Part shown: one piece after another, positions 1 through 8,895 of the stretch
How the letters are laid out: each line of letters opens with the position of its first letter
Position numbering within the stretch: the first letter of the stretch is position 1
Assembly (NCBI GenBank): GCA_017305715.1
Contig: JAFKKG010000016.1
Location: 124,001-188,000 of the forward strand
DNA: 64,000 bases
Origin: Hyphomicrobiales bacterium
GTDB lineage: Bacteria; Pseudomonadota; Alphaproteobacteria; Rhizobiales; Xanthobacteraceae
Direction: 5' to 3'
Translations under genes and position numbers: made by a program
The notes under the pieces: generated by a model
What the model was told of the DNA's origin: nothing
Seen by the model: only the letters and a program-made list of their open reading frames with translations
The model's database searches: none

Positions 1-921
1 GTAATGACCGGTCATCTGACGGTGCCCAATGTCGGCGGCGAGGGCGCGATGGCGCCGGGGCTGCCGGGCTTGACGGCGTTTGCCGTCCCGCTCAGCCTTG
101 AAACGCTCCGCATCATCTGGCCGACCGCGCTCAGCGTCGCCTTTGTCGGCTTGCTTGAGACGCTGCTGACGGCCAAGCTGGTCGACGATCTCACCGATAC
201 GCGCTCGCACAAGGGCAGGGAGTCCTGGGCGCTCGGCGTCGCCAATATCGCCGCCGGCTTCTATGGCGGCATCGGCGGATGCGCGATGATCGCCCAGACC
301 GTGGTCAATGTGAAGATCGGGCAGGGCCGCACCAGGATATCGACGGCGGTTGCCGCGATCGTGCTGCTGGTGCTGGTGACCGCCCTCAGCGATCTGATGG
401 CGCAAATTCCGATGCTGGCGCTTGCCGCCGTCATGATGATCGCCGCTCTCAAGACCATCGACTGGCACAGTATCGCGCCCTCGACGCTGAAGCGCATGCC
501 GATCCCGGAAACGCTTGTCATGGTCCTGACCGTTGCCGTTACCGTTGCCACCGGCAATCTCGCCATCGGCATCGCCGTCGGGGTGTTGCTGGCGATGGTG
601 TTGTTCGCGCGCCGGGTTGCGCACGTCATCCGCGCGGAGCGCGCGGTCAGCGACGACGGCCTTTCGGTCCGTTACCACGTTCACGGGCCGCTGTTCTTCG
701 GCAGCAGCAACGACCTCGTCGAGCGCTTCTCCTACGGCGTCGACCCGAAGCGCGTTCTGATCGATCTCACTCATTCGCAGATCTGGGACGCTTCGAGCGT
801 CGCGGCGCTGGATTCGATCCAGACCAAGTACCGCGACCATGGCGCCACGGTCACGTTCGTCGGGCTCGACCAGCGCAGCTCGTCGTTCCACCAGCGGCTG
901 ACCGGCCAGCTCGGCGCCTAG
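1..921 (+). CDS. SulP family anion transporter with STAS domain (5' end outside window)
   Basis: This is the C-terminal part of a SulP (SLC26-type) inner-membrane anion carrier, probably for sulfate or bicarbonate. The frame is open from base 1, so the start lies upstream. The visible part has several hydrophobic segments in its first 200 residues and conserved glycine-rich stretches (AAGFYGGIGG). From about residue 220 follows a soluble STAS domain, with the typical LIDLTHSQIWDASSVAALD strand-helix. Family membership is clear; the substrate cannot be told from the sequence. A short reading frame with a good ribosome site follows 18 bases later. Confidence 0.9.
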   Translation, partial: VMTGHLTVPNVGGEGAMAPGLPGLTAFAVPLSLETLRIIWPTALSVAFVGLLETLLTAKLVDDLTDTRSHKGRESWALGVANIAAGFYGGIGGCAMIAQTVVNVKIGQGRTRISTAVAAIVLLVLVTALSDLMAQIPMLALAAVMMIAALKTIDWHSIAPSTLKRMPIPETLVMVLTVAVTVATGNLAIGIAVGVLLAMVLFARRVAHVIRAERAVSDDGLSVRYHVHGPLFFGSSNDLVERFSYGVDPKRVLIDLTHSQIWDASSVAALDSIQTKYRDHGATVTFVGLDQRSSSFHQRLTGQLGA

Positions 922-939
922 AGATAGAAGGAGCTTCCG

Positions 940-1080
940 ATGGCAATCATCCAATGGCTGTCGACATTCGCCCGCCGCATCATGCGGGTCTGGGCCGGTC
1001 GCTACCGGCCGGAGCGGCATTACATGCGCGGGGCAGGGCCGGCGGCGAAGCGAAGCGCGAGCCGGAGTGTCGGTTCGTAG
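940..1080 (+). CDS. Small basic peptide, 46 aa, downstream of sulP
   Basis: A short frame starts at an ATG 7 bases after a GAAGGAG ribosome site and 18 bases after the SulP stop, so it could be co-translated with that gene. The product begins with a hydrophobic/amphipathic stretch (MAIIQWLSTFARRIMRVW) and continues into a very basic tail (net charge strongly positive). I do not recognise the family. The ribosome site and position are the only support; it may be a leader-like or membrane-binding small protein, or not expressed. Confidence 0.4.
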   Translation: MAIIQWLSTFARRIMRVWAGRYRPERHYMRGAGPAAKRSASRSVGS

Positions 1081-1187
1081 ACTTGGTTCCTCCTTTTTCA
1101 ATTGTGATTGGCCAATCCGCCGAAACCGTGCTGTGCACATTTGGCTTGATCGGGTTCGGGCAACACAAGAAGAAAATGGAGACGAGG

Positions 1188-1544
1188 ATGCGCATCCTGA
1201 TGGCCGCGCTGGCCGTGATGATAACTTGTCCTGTTCTCGCCGATGAGGCCGATGATGCCCGCCGTTTGGCGGTTTCGGGGCGTGACGCCTATTGGAACTG
1301 CCTGGCCCGCGAGTATCCGCGCGAAAGCAACCGGAACATGCCGGAACAGGAATTTGGCGCGTTGATCGCCGCCGCGTGCGCGTCGGAGCGACAGAACTTC
1401 CGGGTGGCGCTGGTCGGCTATCTCGGAATCCAGTTCCCGGACAAGGATACGGACGCGAATCTGACGACGGCGAACAATGCCATCGCCTTCGCCCAGAAGG
1501 ACATCGTGACGGCGTTTGCAAGGCGCAAGGCCGTATCGAAGTAG
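1188..1544 (+). CDS. Secreted small hypothetical protein, 118 aa
   Basis: The protein begins with a clear signal peptide (MRILMAALAVMITCPVLA, predicted cleavage before DEADD), so the mature form of about 100 residues should be periplasmic. Two cysteines remain in the mature part (NCLAREY and AACASE). The start at 1188 is preferred over an in-frame ATG 12 bases upstream because GGAG at 1178-1181 is then well spaced. No catalytic motif is visible and the family is not recognised. It stands alone, with a 107-base upstream gap after the previous small gene. Confidence 0.7.
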   Translation: MRILMAALAVMITCPVLADEADDARRLAVSGRDAYWNCLAREYPRESNRNMPEQEFGALIAAACASERQNFRVALVGYLGIQFPDKDTDANLTTANNAIAFAQKDIVTAFARRKAVSK

Positions 1545-1625
1545 CCTGGCACGGTCTTCGCCGATCTATTCCACCATTCCGGCCTTCCGTGATATTATTC
1601 CCGATCGGACGGGAGATTGTCGGGT

Positions 1626-1817
1626 ATGGATTCTGAGTCAGTAGCCGGTATTTTGGGTGGCATCGTCGCCGCGATCGTGCTGGTGGTCGCGATCGCCTAT
1701 GGGCCGATCGGGCAGTTTGGCAAGCCGCCGCCCAAGCCGGCCGTTGTTCAGCAGGTCCCGGCCGCGCCGGCGGCGCCTGCGCCGAGGGGGCCGGTGATTC
1801 GGGAAGTGCCCAATTAA
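1626..1817 (+). CDS. Single-pass membrane small protein with proline-rich tail, 63 aa
   Basis: The product has one hydrophobic segment (about residues 7-27, AGILGGIVAAIVLVVAIAYG) followed by a proline/alanine-rich tail (KPPPKPAVVQQVPAAPAAPAP) that would extend from the membrane. The ATG at 1626 has GGGAG about 10 bases upstream; a TTG at 1617 is in frame but too close to that site. No function can be assigned. Codon use and GC look native. Confidence 0.6.
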   Translation: MDSESVAGILGGIVAAIVLVVAIAYGPIGQFGKPPPKPAVVQQVPAAPAAPAPRGPVIREVPN

Positions 1818-2090
1818 GGAATGCGGGGCCGGCGACAGGCCGCCCCTTGCGGATCGCCAAGGGCATCCCCATATGGCCTTAACGGCGACGTTGATGCTTA
1901 AGAAGCTCCGGCGCTGGGACGACCATGAATAGCTTGGCAGCGCCGGATGTACGCGCGCCCTCTGTTCGTGGTCGTTGGCATTTTGGGGCCGTTTTTGGCC
2001 CGTTTTCCCACATCCGGCGACGTTCGACCGCCTTTGTAAGAGCCGGCGGCGCCTTGGCATCACCGGCGGCTGCGGATATACGCTGGCCCC
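1818..2090. other. Intergenic region, no gene seen
   Basis: These 273 bases between the small membrane protein and the GT2-GtrA gene contain no convincing reading frame. They presumably hold the promoter of the glycosyltransferase pair. No clear operator or terminator was found. Confidence 0.4.
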
Positions 2091-3224
2091 ATGAATGAAG
2101 CCATCAAGCCGGGCCCCGAAAGCCCGCTGCAGGCCGCCGGTTTGCCTCAGCTTTCGGTCGTCGTCCCCACCTTCAACGAGCGCGACAACGTCACCGTCCT
2201 CTACCGGCGGCTGGATGCAACGCTGACGGATATCGCGTGGGAAGTCGTGTTCGTCGACGACAATTCGCCCGACGGCACCTGGGAAGTGGTGCGCGGCCTG
2301 GCAAGCAAGGATTCGCGGGTCCGCTGCATTCGCCGGATCGGACGCCGCGGGCTGTCCGGGGCCTGCATCGAGGGCATTCTCGCCGCCAGCGGGCCCTATG
2401 CGGCCGTGATCGACGCCGATCTGCAGCATGACGAAACGCAGCTGCCCAAGATGGCCAGGCTGCTGCAAAGCGGCGAGGCCGAACTCGTGGTCGGCAGCCG
2501 CTACATCGAGGGCGGCAGCGCCGACAGTTTCGACAAGGGCCGCGCCGGCATCAGCACGCTCGCGACCGAACTCGCCAAGCGCCTGCTCAAGGTCGAGATC
2601 GCCGATCCCATGAGCGGCTTCTTCATGATCCGCCGCGACCGCTTCGAGCAATTGGCGCCGCAGCTTTCGATCCAGGGTTTCAAGATCCTGCTCGACATCG
2701 TCGCGACCGCGCAGGGCAAGCTGCGCACGGTCGAGGTTCCCTTTACCTTCGGATCGCGCCAGCACGGTGAGAGCAAGCTCGATTCCATGGTGGCGCTGGA
2801 TTTCCTCGGGCTGGTGCTGGCCAAGCTCACGCATGATGTCGTGTCGCTGCGTTTCCTGCTGTTTGCGATGGTCGGCTCGATCGGCTTGGTCGTGCATCTC
2901 GCGGCGCTGTTCATCTCGCTCGAACTGTTCAAGGCGCCGTTCCCGGAGGCGCAGGCCATCGGCGCGGTGACCGCGATGACCAGCAATTTCATCCTGAACA
3001 ATTTTCTCACCTATCGCGATCAACGCCTGAAGGGCTTTGGCATCCTGCGCGGCTTGCTGCTGTTCTACCTCGTGTGCAGCGTCGGCCTGCTCGCCAATGT
3101 CGGCGTCGCGTTCTCGGTCTACGACCAGGAGCCGATCTGGTGGCTGGCCGGGGCGGCGGGTGCGCTGATGGGCGTGGTCTGGAACTACGCGATGTCCGGA
3201 CTGTTCGTCTGGCGCAAGCGATGA
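2091..3224 (+). CDS. GT2 polyprenyl-phosphate glycosyltransferase fused to GtrA membrane domain
   Basis: Residues about 20-245 form a GT2 domain of the dolichyl-phosphate-mannose synthase type: it transfers a sugar from a nucleotide sugar to a polyprenyl phosphate. Visible motifs are VVVPTFNERDN, VDDNSPDGTW, the acidic DADLQHDE site, and QHGESKLDS near the end of the domain. From about residue 255 a GtrA-type domain with four hydrophobic segments follows, as in flippase-like GtrA proteins. The GT39 gene starts 7 bases after the stop, so the two probably make and use the same lipid-linked sugar. Donor sugar and acceptor are unknown. Confidence 0.9.
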   Translation: MNEAIKPGPESPLQAAGLPQLSVVVPTFNERDNVTVLYRRLDATLTDIAWEVVFVDDNSPDGTWEVVRGLASKDSRVRCIRRIGRRGLSGACIEGILAASGPYAAVIDADLQHDETQLPKMARLLQSGEAELVVGSRYIEGGSADSFDKGRAGISTLATELAKRLLKVEIADPMSGFFMIRRDRFEQLAPQLSIQGFKILLDIVATAQGKLRTVEVPFTFGSRQHGESKLDSMVALDFLGLVLAKLTHDVVSLRFLLFAMVGSIGLVVHLAALFISLELFKAPFPEAQAIGAVTAMTSNFILNNFLTYRDQRLKGFGILRGLLLFYLVCSVGLLANVGVAFSVYDQEPIWWLAGAAGALMGVVWNYAMSGLFVWRKR

Positions 3225-3231
3225 CCCAAAA

Positions 3232-4731
3232 ATGAATCCGAACGAGGCTCGGCTTGTCCTCAACACGGTTCTGACGATCCTGGCGCTGGTCGCGGTGCGG
3301 CTCGTCGCTGCCGCCTGCACGCCGATCACCTTCGACGAAGCCTATTACTGGATGTGGTCGAAGAGTCTGGCCGGCGGCTATTACGATCATCCGCCGATGG
3401 TCGCTCTCGTGATCCGTCTCGGCACCATGATCGCCGGCGACACCGAACTCGGCGTACGTCTGGTATCGGTCCTTTTGGCATTGCCGATGAGCTGGGCGGT
3501 GTACCGGTCCGCCGCCATATTGTTCGGCGGCAAGCGGGTGGCGGTGACGTCGGCGATCCTGCTGAACGTGACGCTGATGGCCGCGGTCGGCACCATGATC
3601 GTCACGCCGGATGCGCCGCTGCTGGTGGCATCGAGCTTCGTGGTGTTTTCGCTCGCCAAGGTGCTGGAGACCGGGCGCGGCGCATGGTGGCTCGCGGTCG
3701 GTGTTGCCACCGGCGCGGCGCTGCTGTCGAAATACACCGCGCTGTTTTTCGGCCCCGCGATCCTGATCTGGCTGATCGCGGTTCCGAAATTGCGGCGCTG
3801 GCTGCTCTCGCCCTGGCTCTATCTCGGCGGCCTCGTTGCGCTGGCGATGTTCAGTCCGGTCATCCTTTGGAACGCCGATCATCATTGGGTGTCCTTCATC
3901 AAGCAGATGGGCCGCGCGCGGATCGAGGATTTCAAGCCGGGCTTCATTGCCGAACTGATCCCGACGCAGATCGCGTTCGCGACGCCGCTGGTGTGGATCC
4001 TCGGCACCATGGGGCTCTACGTGATGTTCCAGCGCCGCGCCGGCGCGCTGGCGGCGCGCGCACTGGTCAGCACGATGTTCTGGACCATCGTTGCCTATTT
4101 CGTCTGGCATTCGCTGCATGCCCGCGTCGAGGCGAACTGGTTTGCCCCGGTCTATCCGGCGTTTGCGATCGCGGCGGCGTACGCGGCCCATCTGGTGCAA
4201 TGGGAGGTGCGCGAGCAGCGCACGGTCAATTTCTGCCTGCGCTGGGCGGCGCCGACCGGCATCGTGATGTTTGCGCTGTTGATCGTGCAGGCCAATACCG
4301 GCGTACTCTCGGGCTATCGCCGCGACGCCACCGTGCGCAGTGTCGGCGTCGGCTGGCGCGAAATGGCGGCCGGGATCGAAGCGGTGAGGGTGCGCGCCGG
4401 CGCTTCCTGCGTGCTCGCCCCGGATTACGGCACCACCGGCTGGCTCGCCTTCTACCTGCCGAAGGGGACTTGCGTGGCGCAGCAGAACCAGCGCATCCGC
4501 TGGGTCAACATGCCCGAGCCGACGGCGGCGCAGCTCGGCGACAGGCAGCTCTATGTGCACGAGGTCTTCCCCGGCGATCATCCGCTGAAGGGTGGTTTTG
4601 CCCGTATCGAGAAGGTCGCCGAGGTCCAGCGCAAGCGCGGTCCGCTGCTGATCGAGACCTACGCGCTCGATCTGCTCGAGGGGCCGAAGGGCGAGGTTTT
4701 CGACCGTTCCCCGCCGCCGGAATTGCAGTAA
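3232..4731 (+). CDS. GT39/ArnT-like membrane glycosyltransferase
   Basis: A polytopic membrane protein of 499 residues. The N-terminal loop motif TFDEAYYWMWSKSL with YYDHPPMVA is characteristic of the PMT/ArnT (GT39, DPMT) superfamily; the acidic residues of that loop are catalytic in the family. About ten hydrophobic segments follow, then a soluble C-terminal domain from about residue 380. It should take a sugar from a polyprenyl-phosphate carrier at the outer face of the inner membrane, and the upstream GT2-GtrA gene would supply the carrier. The acceptor (lipid A, glycan or protein) cannot be told. Confidence 0.87.
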   Translation: MNPNEARLVLNTVLTILALVAVRLVAAACTPITFDEAYYWMWSKSLAGGYYDHPPMVALVIRLGTMIAGDTELGVRLVSVLLALPMSWAVYRSAAILFGGKRVAVTSAILLNVTLMAAVGTMIVTPDAPLLVASSFVVFSLAKVLETGRGAWWLAVGVATGAALLSKYTALFFGPAILIWLIAVPKLRRWLLSPWLYLGGLVALAMFSPVILWNADHHWVSFIKQMGRARIEDFKPGFIAELIPTQIAFATPLVWILGTMGLYVMFQRRAGALAARALVSTMFWTIVAYFVWHSLHARVEANWFAPVYPAFAIAAAYAAHLVQWEVREQRTVNFCLRWAAPTGIVMFALLIVQANTGVLSGYRRDATVRSVGVGWREMAAGIEAVRVRAGASCVLAPDYGTTGWLAFYLPKGTCVAQQNQRIRWVNMPEPTAAQLGDRQLYVHEVFPGDHPLKGGFARIEKVAEVQRKRGPLLIETYALDLLEGPKGEVFDRSPPPELQ

Positions 4732-4848
4732 CGTTGCTGGAGAGACCCGTGCCCCGGAGAAAATAATCGGGCGCCCTTGTCGGATCTGCCTTTTCTGGAT
4801 CGTCTTGTAGCGAACCCAAAACTCCGCCCCTAGAGCCGAGGTCGTGTC

Positions 4849-5544
4849 ATGAGCAGTTCCATCCTGAAGCCGGCCGCCGATCTTGCCCGCAGCAATACCG
4901 CGCGCGTGCCCAACGAAAGCGCCGAATATCGCCGCGCGCGCGAACAATTGCTCGCGGAAGAAATCGAACTTCGCCGCCATATCGAACGCGTCGCGGAATT
5001 GCGCCGTGCATTGCCGCCCGGCGGCGCGGTGACCAAAGACTATTCGTTCGTGGGCGAGAGCGGCAGCGCCACGCTGGCCGACCTGTTCGGCAACAAGCAG
5101 ACGCTCGTTATCTACAGCTACATGTTCGGCCCGCAGCGCGAGCAGCCATGTCCGATGTGCACGTCGTTCATGGGGACATGGGCGGCCAAGTTAAAGGATA
5201 TCGAGCAGCGCATCGCGTTTGTCTTCGTCGCGCGCTCGCCGATCGCACGGTTGATCGAAGCCAAGAAGGCGCGGGGCTGGACGCAGCACAAGATCTATTC
5301 CGATCCGTCGGGCGATTACACGCGCGACTATGTCAGCGCCGCGGATGCCGATATGCCCGGCTATAACGTGTTCACGCGCCGCGACGGCTCGCTCCGTCAT
5401 TTCTGGTCCGGTGAAATGGGACAGGCCACCGCCGATCCCGGTCAGGATCCCCGCGGGGCACCCGACCTCGATCCGCTGTGGACCATCCTGGACACCACGC
5501 CCGAAGGCCGCGGCAAGGACTGGTATCCGCGTTTGAGCTATTAG
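4849..5544 (+). CDS. DUF899 family thioredoxin-fold protein
   Basis: The 231-residue protein has the hallmarks of the DUF899 family: an N-terminal helical region (residues 10-60), then FVGESGSATLADLFG, and a thioredoxin-like fold with FGPQREQPCPMCTSFMGTW carrying a CPMC dithiol motif. The end (TPEGRGKDWYPRLSY) is also typical. It is predicted cytosolic and possibly redox active, but no reaction is established for the family. The ATG at 4849 is used. It is monocistronic, and a 450-base region without a confident gene follows. Confidence 0.85.
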   Translation: MSSSILKPAADLARSNTARVPNESAEYRRAREQLLAEEIELRRHIERVAELRRALPPGGAVTKDYSFVGESGSATLADLFGNKQTLVIYSYMFGPQREQPCPMCTSFMGTWAAKLKDIEQRIAFVFVARSPIARLIEAKKARGWTQHKIYSDPSGDYTRDYVSAADADMPGYNVFTRRDGSLRHFWSGEMGQATADPGQDPRGAPDLDPLWTILDTTPEGRGKDWYPRLSY

Positions 5545-5994
5545 AACTGCGGCCAGAATCGGCGAGCAACGGAGGTCATGTCTGCATCTGTTGCAAGCAA
5601 AGCTATTTACAATTACGGAATTTGCTGTATTTGGACGCGCACTTCTGCCGATCCTACGGGAAGACGATGCAACATCGAGCCACCTATCCGACGCGTGATG
5701 CAGGCCTGCCGGTCGTCCGGCCCGGTCGCGTCTCGCTGCGCGCGTATAGTCTGCTCTCGATAGATGAATCGTCCAATCGCAAAGAACGACTAGCGTAAGC
5801 GGCGGCGGGATTTTCCTTCTGCCGTACAGGCAGAGAGACCAAATCCCGCAAATTGTCCGCTTCGGCCAATTGCACTTCGAAACGCCTTTCTGCCTGCAAA
5901 GCCAAACCGGCCGGTGTCGCTTCGGACATCGGTCTTCTGATGGAGTCCCGAACGGGTCTCCATGATGACATGAATTGCAGGGAAGGAGGATCCG
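5545..5994. other. Intergenic region with a weak minus-strand frame
   Basis: No confident gene lies in these 450 bases. A minus-strand frame of about 84 codons (5684-5935, beginning MSEATPAGLALQAERRF) looks mildly protein-like but has no good ribosome site. The end of the region carries the strong GGAAGGAGG ribosome site at 5981-5989 of the following rtcB start. Confidence 0.3.
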
Positions 5995-7336
5995 ATGCGA
6001 TCCGATCCGTTTCAAGAGCGCGCCAGGGCCCTGGCGATCGAGGCCGGGCTCGACCCCGACGCCAAGATTGATCGTCCCCGGCCAGCGGCCGATGCCGCTC
6101 TGGTGCACGTTCCGCGACGCTGCCCGCAAGGAGAAGCTTGCGCGTGACGCGGAGGCCGTTGCCGCCGACATCGCGATCAAGCCGCAGGCTGCGCAGTATC
6201 AAAACAGCCCGCTCAAGATCTTCGGCCGGCACGAGGACGCCACGATCGCGCAGATGCGCAATTGCATGGCGGTCGGCAACGCCGTGGCCGGGGTGATCTG
6301 CGCGGACGGGCATCTCGGCTACGCGCAGCCGGTTGGCGGCGTGATCGCCTATGAAAAGCAGATCAGCATCTCCGGCGTCGGGTTCGACATCGGTTGCGGC
6401 AACATGGCGGTGCGTCTCGACACGCCGTTCAGCCAGATCGAAAGCAATGTCGGCACCATCATCCGGGACGTCCACAAGGCGATTTCCTTTGGCGTCGGGC
6501 GCAGCAACGGGGAGCGCGTCGAACACGAACTGTTCGACGACGGCGACGCCTGGCGTGAGTCCGACATGGGCGCGTATCGGCAGAAGGCGGTCTCGCAACT
6601 CGGCACCGTGGGGTCGGGCAACCACTATGTCGACCTGATGCGCGACGAGGCCGGCTTTGTCTGGATCGGCGTTCACTTCGGCAGCCGTGGTCTCGGCCAC
6701 ACCAGCGCGACCCGCTACCTGAAGGCCGCGGGCGGCAAGGACGGCATGCATGTGCCGCCGGCCGTGATCGACGAGGACAGCGAGATCGGACGGCGCTACA
6801 TCGCGGCCATGCAACTGGCCGGGCGCTATTCCTATGCCGGCCGGGAGTGGGTGGTCGACCGCGTGCGGAAGATCATCGGCGGTAACGTCACCGACATGGT
6901 CCACAACCATCACAATTATGCCTGGCGTGAAAATCACGAGGGCAGGGATTTGTGGGTGGTCCGCAAGGGCGCGACGCCGGCCTTTCCGGGACAGCGTGGC
7001 TTCATCGGTGGATCGATGGGCGACGACGCGGTCATCGTCGAAGGCGTCGACAGCCTTGAAGCGAAGGCGTCGCTCTATTCGACGGTTCACGGCGCTGGCC
7101 GCCTGTTCGGCCGCAGGGAGGCCAAGCGCAGGTTCTCGCGCGCCGAGATGGACGCGTGGCTGCAATCGCGCGGCGTGACGTTGATCGGCGCCGATCTCGA
7201 TGAGAGCCCGATGGCCTACCGCAGGCTGCCCGAGGTCCTGGCCGAGCATGCCGGCTCGATCAAGGTACAGCACACGCTTCGCCCGTTCGCCGTCGTCATG
7301 GCGGGCGACGACGAATTCGATCCGTTCAAGGATTGA
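5995..7336 (+). CDS. rtcB: RtcB family RNA ligase with an apparent frameshift near codon 28
   Basis: RtcB joins RNA 2',3'-cyclic-phosphate or 3'-phosphate ends to 5'-OH ends using GTP and Mn2+. Conserved family blocks are GVGFDIGCGNMAVRLDTP, GSGNHYVDL, HFGSRGLGH, HNHHNY and VHGAGR, the last holding the guanylylated histidine. The natural start is the ATG at 5995, 5 bases after GGAAGGAGG; it encodes a plausible N-terminus (MRSDPFQERARALAIEAGLD...KIDRP). That frame runs to a stop, and the rest of the protein (GQRPMPLWCTF onward) lies in the next frame. The switch maps to CCCC at 6076-6079, as if one C were extra. Without it the first ~28 residues are lost or replaced from a poor TTG at 5975. 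The ligase core is intact. No archease gene is adjacent. Confidence 0.85.
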
Positions 7337-7345
7337 ATGCCAAAA

Positions 7346-7380
7346 TGGGACACCTGGCCAATGCCCGCCGGGTGTCCCAA
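7346..7380 (+). terminator. Hairpin terminator after rtcB
   Basis: Ten bases after the rtcB stop, TGGGACACCTGG (7346-7357) pairs with CCGGGTGTCCCA (7368-7379) around a ten-base loop. The following AATTTC is only a weak T-tract, so termination may be partial. Confidence 0.6.
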
Positions 7381-7411
7381 TTTCGTCCAGTTCCCGCATC
7401 CTTACGGAGTA

Positions 7412-7442
7412 ATTTGCGCATAAGTTCCAATGATTTGCGCAT
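7412..7442 (+). promoter_or_regulatory. Direct repeat ATTTGCGCAT x2 upstream of the Tlde1-domain gene
   Basis: The ten-base word ATTTGCGCAT occurs at 7412-7421 and 7433-7442, a 21-base start-to-start spacing or two helical turns. It lies about 140-170 bases before the next gene, where a regulator could bind two half-sites on one face of the helix. No regulator is identified. Confidence 0.3.
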
Positions 7443-7583
7443 GCCCCAGATATGCCCGCGCTTAATCTGCATTTAACTAAAACTCGCCTTAATGACGCTT
7501 CACGCCTCTGCGAGACGCTACCGGGGAACTTTTCGGGGCGGCATCACACGGGGCTTTGTAGAGTTGTTCTGGGCGCGAGTTGT

Positions 7584-8756
7584 ATGAGTACGAGTACCGG
7601 TGCGTATGGCGTTGCGGCCCACAACCGCAAGAAATCTTCCCGGAAAATCATTCCTCAACATTTCCTCGGCGGCGTCGCGATCGCAGCCGTAGTGCTGGGC
7701 TGCGCCTGGACGGTCTACACCAACGTTTTTGCTGCCAATATCTATCCCTCCGTCAACAGCGCAGCGCTCGACGCGCCCGTTGTGAAGAATTCCACCACCG
7801 TTGCGGCCCGTCCGGCGCGGCCGGCCTTCAACGAGGTGTTCGCGGCGCTGCCGCAGCCGGTTCCTAAAATTTCGGCGCCCGAGACGGTCGGTCCCTCGAT
7901 TATGTTTAACGAAAGGTTTGCAGCCTCGGCGCCGCAGGGCGACACGCTCTGGCCCTCCGAACGGCAGATCCCGCCGACGCAACTGGCCGATGCTTCTCCG
8001 CCGCCGGCCGCGCCGAAGAAGACTGACGCACCAAAACCCGCCGAAGCACCGAAGGCAAAGGAAGCGGCCCCACAGCAGCAGGCCGCGCTGAACGTTCCGG
8101 CGCCGGTGGCGAAGCCGGTTGACGCCAAGGCGGATGCCAAGGCTGACACCAAGGCGAAGTCGGGGGCTTCCGTCCGCGACATGGCGCAGCGCGCCAAGGC
8201 CGCGGTGATGTCGATCGCGTCCAACGACAAGCCGACCATGGTCGAGAAACTATGGGGCAAGCCGTCGTCGCGCGGATCGCTGTTGTCCTACGCGTCCGCC
8301 GACGCCAACGTCACCGGCAGCATCCCCGATACGCTTTCGCAGAACCCGATGCTGGGTGGATCGCCGCCCTACGACAAGCAGACCGCGGTCTACGACATCT
8401 CGGCCAAGATGGTCTATCTGCCCGACGGTACCCGGCTCGAAGCGCATTCGGGCCTCGGCTCGAAATTGGATGACGTGCGCTATGCGCATGTGCGGATGCA
8501 GGGCGTGACGCCGCCGCACATTTATGAACTGAAACCGCGCGAGGCACTGTTCCACGGCGTGCCGGCGCTGCGGCTCACGCCGCTCGGCGGAAAGGACAAG
8601 ATCTTCAACCGTGACGGCCTGCTGGCACACACCTATATGCTCGGTGCCAGAGGCGATTCCAACGGCTGCGTTTCCTTCAAGGATTATTACGCGTTCCTGG
8701 ACGCGTACCGGAACCAGGGCATCCGCCGGCTTGCCGTGCTGGCGCGGATCGAGTGA
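7584..8756 (+). CDS. Membrane-anchored DUF2778 (Tlde1-type) domain protein
   Basis: The 390-residue protein has a short cytoplasmic N-terminus and one transmembrane segment (about residues 27-45, GGVAIAAVVLGCAWTVYT). A long low-complexity Ala/Pro/Lys linker (to ~residue 200) leads to a C-terminal DUF2778 domain (about 260-390). That domain carries HTYMLGARGDSNGCVSFKDY, matching the His...Ser-x-Gly-Cys active site of L,D-transpeptidase-like Tlde1 enzymes that cut or exchange peptidoglycan cross-links. The chosen ATG starts just before the basic anchor region; an earlier in-frame start would add residues lacking family character. No immunity or secretion gene is adjacent, so a housekeeping cell-wall role is more likely than a toxin role. 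Confidence 0.8.
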   Translation: MSTSTGAYGVAAHNRKKSSRKIIPQHFLGGVAIAAVVLGCAWTVYTNVFAANIYPSVNSAALDAPVVKNSTTVAARPARPAFNEVFAALPQPVPKISAPETVGPSIMFNERFAASAPQGDTLWPSERQIPPTQLADASPPPAAPKKTDAPKPAEAPKAKEAAPQQQAALNVPAPVAKPVDAKADAKADTKAKSGASVRDMAQRAKAAVMSIASNDKPTMVEKLWGKPSSRGSLLSYASADANVTGSIPDTLSQNPMLGGSPPYDKQTAVYDISAKMVYLPDGTRLEAHSGLGSKLDDVRYAHVRMQGVTPPHIYELKPREALFHGVPALRLTPLGGKDKIFNRDGLLAHTYMLGARGDSNGCVSFKDYYAFLDAYRNQGIRRLAVLARIE

Positions 8757-8810
8757 CGGGCAAGCGATGGCGCCTGTATCTCATTTGAATTTCAAGCAGC
8801 CCCTGTAGAT

Positions 8811-8888
8811 CGTCATTGCGAGCGTAGCGAAGCAATCCACGCCTCAACGCGGGGATGGATGGATTGCTTCGCTACGCTCGCAATGACG
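8811..8888. repeat. Palindromic intergenic repeat, type 1 (ATTGCGAGCG...)
   Basis: A perfect 29-base inverted repeat: CGTCATTGCGAGCGTAGCG AAGCAATCCA (8811-8839) and its complement (8860-8888). The same family recurs at 27687-27772 and 32674-32758, each time just after a stop codon. It can fold as a long hairpin in RNA from either strand. Confidence 0.85.
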
Positions 8889-8895
8889 AGTAGAT

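Noticed and set aside
1638-4980. Long minus-strand frames opposite the GT2 and GT39 genes
   Set aside because: They are rich in Arg, His, Gln and Asp without hydrophobic periodicity, the usual mirror of high-GC genes. The plus-strand proteins have complete family motifs.
5578-5763. Short plus-strand frame after the DUF899 gene
   Set aside because: No family character and a Cys/Arg-rich random composition, despite a GGAGG-like sequence before it.
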